From positions 62,001-126,000 of the forward strand of contig JBBEBE010000013.1 of NCBI GenBank assembly GCA_040882505.1: a stretch of 64,000 nucleotides of DNA, written 5' to 3'. Below the pieces are notes generated by a model. The model did no database searches, was not told where the DNA came from, and saw nothing but the letters and a program-made list of their open reading frames with translations. The position numbers were made by a program, and so were the translations under genes. Positions 62,938 to 64,000 of the stretch are shown here, one piece after another (within the stretch, counting starts at the first letter, position 1; each line of letters begins with the position of its first letter). Origin of the DNA: JBBEBE01 sp040882505. Its GTDB lineage: Bacteria; Bacteroidota; Rhodothermia; Balneolales; Balneolaceae.

Positions 62938-64000
62938 ATGTCCAACAAACACGTCGAAAAGCTACCCTACAAAGTAAAAGATATCTCACTGGCCGATTAC
63001 GGCCGCAAGGAGATTCGTCTGGCCGAAGCCGAGATGCCTGGCTTGATGGCACTTCGCGAAGAGTATGGCCCGAAGCAACCGCTCAAAGGAGCTCGTATTG
63101 CCGGGTGCCTCCACATGACGATTCAGACGGCTGTTCTGATCGAGACACTCGTCGAACTCGGAGCCGACGTACAGTGGTCCTCCTGCAACATCTACTCGAC
63201 GCAGGACCATGCCGCAGCCGCAATTGCAGAAGCCGGAGTACCGGTATACGCATGGAAAGGCCTGACCGAAGAGGAGTATACCTGGTGCATCGAACAGACC
63301 CTCTTTTTCGAGGGTGGCAAGCCACTCAATATGATCCTGGATGATGGTGGAGACCTCACCAATCTGGTACTTGACGACTATCCGGAGCTCGCCAAAGGGG
63401 TCCGGGGAATTTCCGAAGAGACGACAACGGGGGTTCTGCGCCTTTACGACCGGGTCAAAAAAGGAACGCTGACCATCCCGGCGATCAACGTAAATGACTC
63501 GGTCACGAAGTCAAAATTTGACAATAAATATGGCTGTCGCGAGTCTTGTGTGGACGCCATCCGACGAGCCACAGACGTGATGCTGGCCGGGAAAGTAGCT
63601 GTTGTTGCCGGCTACGGAGATGTCGGAAAGGGATCATCTGCCTCCTTGCGGGGTGCCGGAGCACGGGTCATCGTCACGGAGATTGATCCAATTTGTGCTC
63701 TCCAAGCCTCCATGGACGGCTATGAAGTGAAGAAAATGTCCGATGCCGTCAAAGAAGCCGATATTGTCGTGACTGCCACCGGCAACAAAGATATCCTGAC
63801 CAAAGATCACTTCCTGAACATGAAGGACAAGGTGATTGTCGGAAACATCGGCCATTTCGACAATGAGATCGATGTCGCCTGGCTCAAGGCCAATGCCGAC
63901 GAGGACAACATCAAACCACAGGTCGATCTGTTTCGGTTGTCAAACGGAAATGAACTGATCCTTCTCTCCCAGGGACGCCTGATGAACCTTGGAAACGCCA
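62938..64000 (+). CDS. ahcY: Adenosylhomocysteinase (3' truncated by window end)
   Basis: The first 354 residues. Converts S-adenosylhomocysteine to adenosine and homocysteine in the methyl cycle. Blocks: GARIAGCLHMTIQTAVLIET, VQWSSCNIYSTQDHAAAAIA, NVNDSVTKSKFDNKYGCRES (substrate Lys and Asp) and the NAD motif GYGDVGKGSSASLRGAG. The reading frame is open to the last base. ATG follows AGAGAAG at 40 bases after the lipoprotein gene. Confidence 0.97.
   Translation, partial: MSNKHVEKLPYKVKDISLADYGRKEIRLAEAEMPGLMALREEYGPKQPLKGARIAGCLHMTIQTAVLIETLVELGADVQWSSCNIYSTQDHAAAAIAEAGVPVYAWKGLTEEEYTWCIEQTLFFEGGKPLNMILDDGGDLTNLVLDDYPELAKGVRGISEETTTGVLRLYDRVKKGTLTIPAINVNDSVTKSKFDNKYGCRESCVDAIRRATDVMLAGKVAVVAGYGDVGKGSSASLRGAGARVIVTEIDPICALQASMDGYEVKKMSDAVKEADIVVTATGNKDILTKDHFLNMKDKVIVGNIGHFDNEIDVAWLKANADEDNIKPQVDLFRLSNGNELILLSQGRLMNLGNA

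Noticed and set aside
1..64000. tRNA genes, rRNA, insertion sequences, CRISPR arrays
   Set aside because: None recognised: no cloverleaf-like blocks, transposases, or spaced repeats were seen.

Overview
The window carries a nearly complete flagellar regulon (about 12.4-60 kb) flanked by housekeeping genes. A recognisable GldC homologue (5882-6235, a family tied to Bacteroidota gliding operons) beside accA and rluD, roughly 50% GC, and T9SS-era propeller-like sequence at the left edge suggest a flagellated member of the Bacteroidota/FCB superphylum, perhaps Rhodothermota or Balneolota. That placement is inference. Genes are tightly packed, with many ATGA, GTGA and TAATG start/stop overlaps and convergent pairs that touch or overlap.

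Left flank (0-12.2 kb): end of a beta-propeller-like protein, a TIGR01777 epimerase, cdsA, a DUF2007 protein, a CPBP protease, a DUF4199-like membrane protein, a thioesterase, accA, gldC, an RluA-family pseudouridine synthase, recN, and a large FAD/Fe-S oxidoreductase.

Flagellin locus (12.3-19.1 kb): flagellin with its own sigma-28 promoter and a strong terminator, a stand-alone nucleotidyltransferase-fold protein, and a giant enzyme (about 1372 aa) combining TPRs, a GT41 (O-GlcNAc-transferase/SPINDLY/FlmG-like) domain, a GT2-like domain and a second nucleotidyltransferase domain. The giant gene has a good sigma-54 promoter. I consider this a candidate undescribed flagellin-modification system.

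Flagellar structural and export genes: fliS-fliD-fliT-like-flgM-like-flrC-like (+, 19.4-23.4 kb); flgF-flgG-flgA-flgH-flgI-flgJ-flgN-flgK-flgL plus a TPR protein (-, 32.0-23.4 kb); flhB-flhA-flhF-flhG-small membrane protein-fliA (+, 32.3-38.8 kb); motA-motB-fliL-fliM-fliN-fliO-fliP-fliQ-fliR (-, 45.5-38.8 kb); flgB-flgC-small ORF-fliE-fliF-fliG-fliH-fliI-fliJ-motE-like-fliK-flgD-flgE (-, 57.2-45.7 kb). Signalling genes follow: an FlrB-like kinase, a DHp-only protein, an unknown protein with a sigma-28 promoter, and a soluble hybrid kinase. The right edge has lhgO, a TlpA-like lipoprotein and a partial ahcY.

Regulation read from the sequence: five sites fit TTAA-N15-NNNGATAA (sigma-28/FliA), before flagellin, fliS, motA, the FlrB-like kinase and the unknown gene at 59143-59640. 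Sigma-54 type -24/-12 sites precede flgB and the giant glycosyltransferase, with two weaker ones in the flgF/flhB divergent region. Together with an FlrC-like activator and FliA this suggests a Vibrio/Pseudomonas-like hierarchy: sigma-54 genes build the basal body, and FliA drives filament, motor and feedback genes. No chemotaxis genes are present, and FliM lacks the N-terminal CheY-binding motif.
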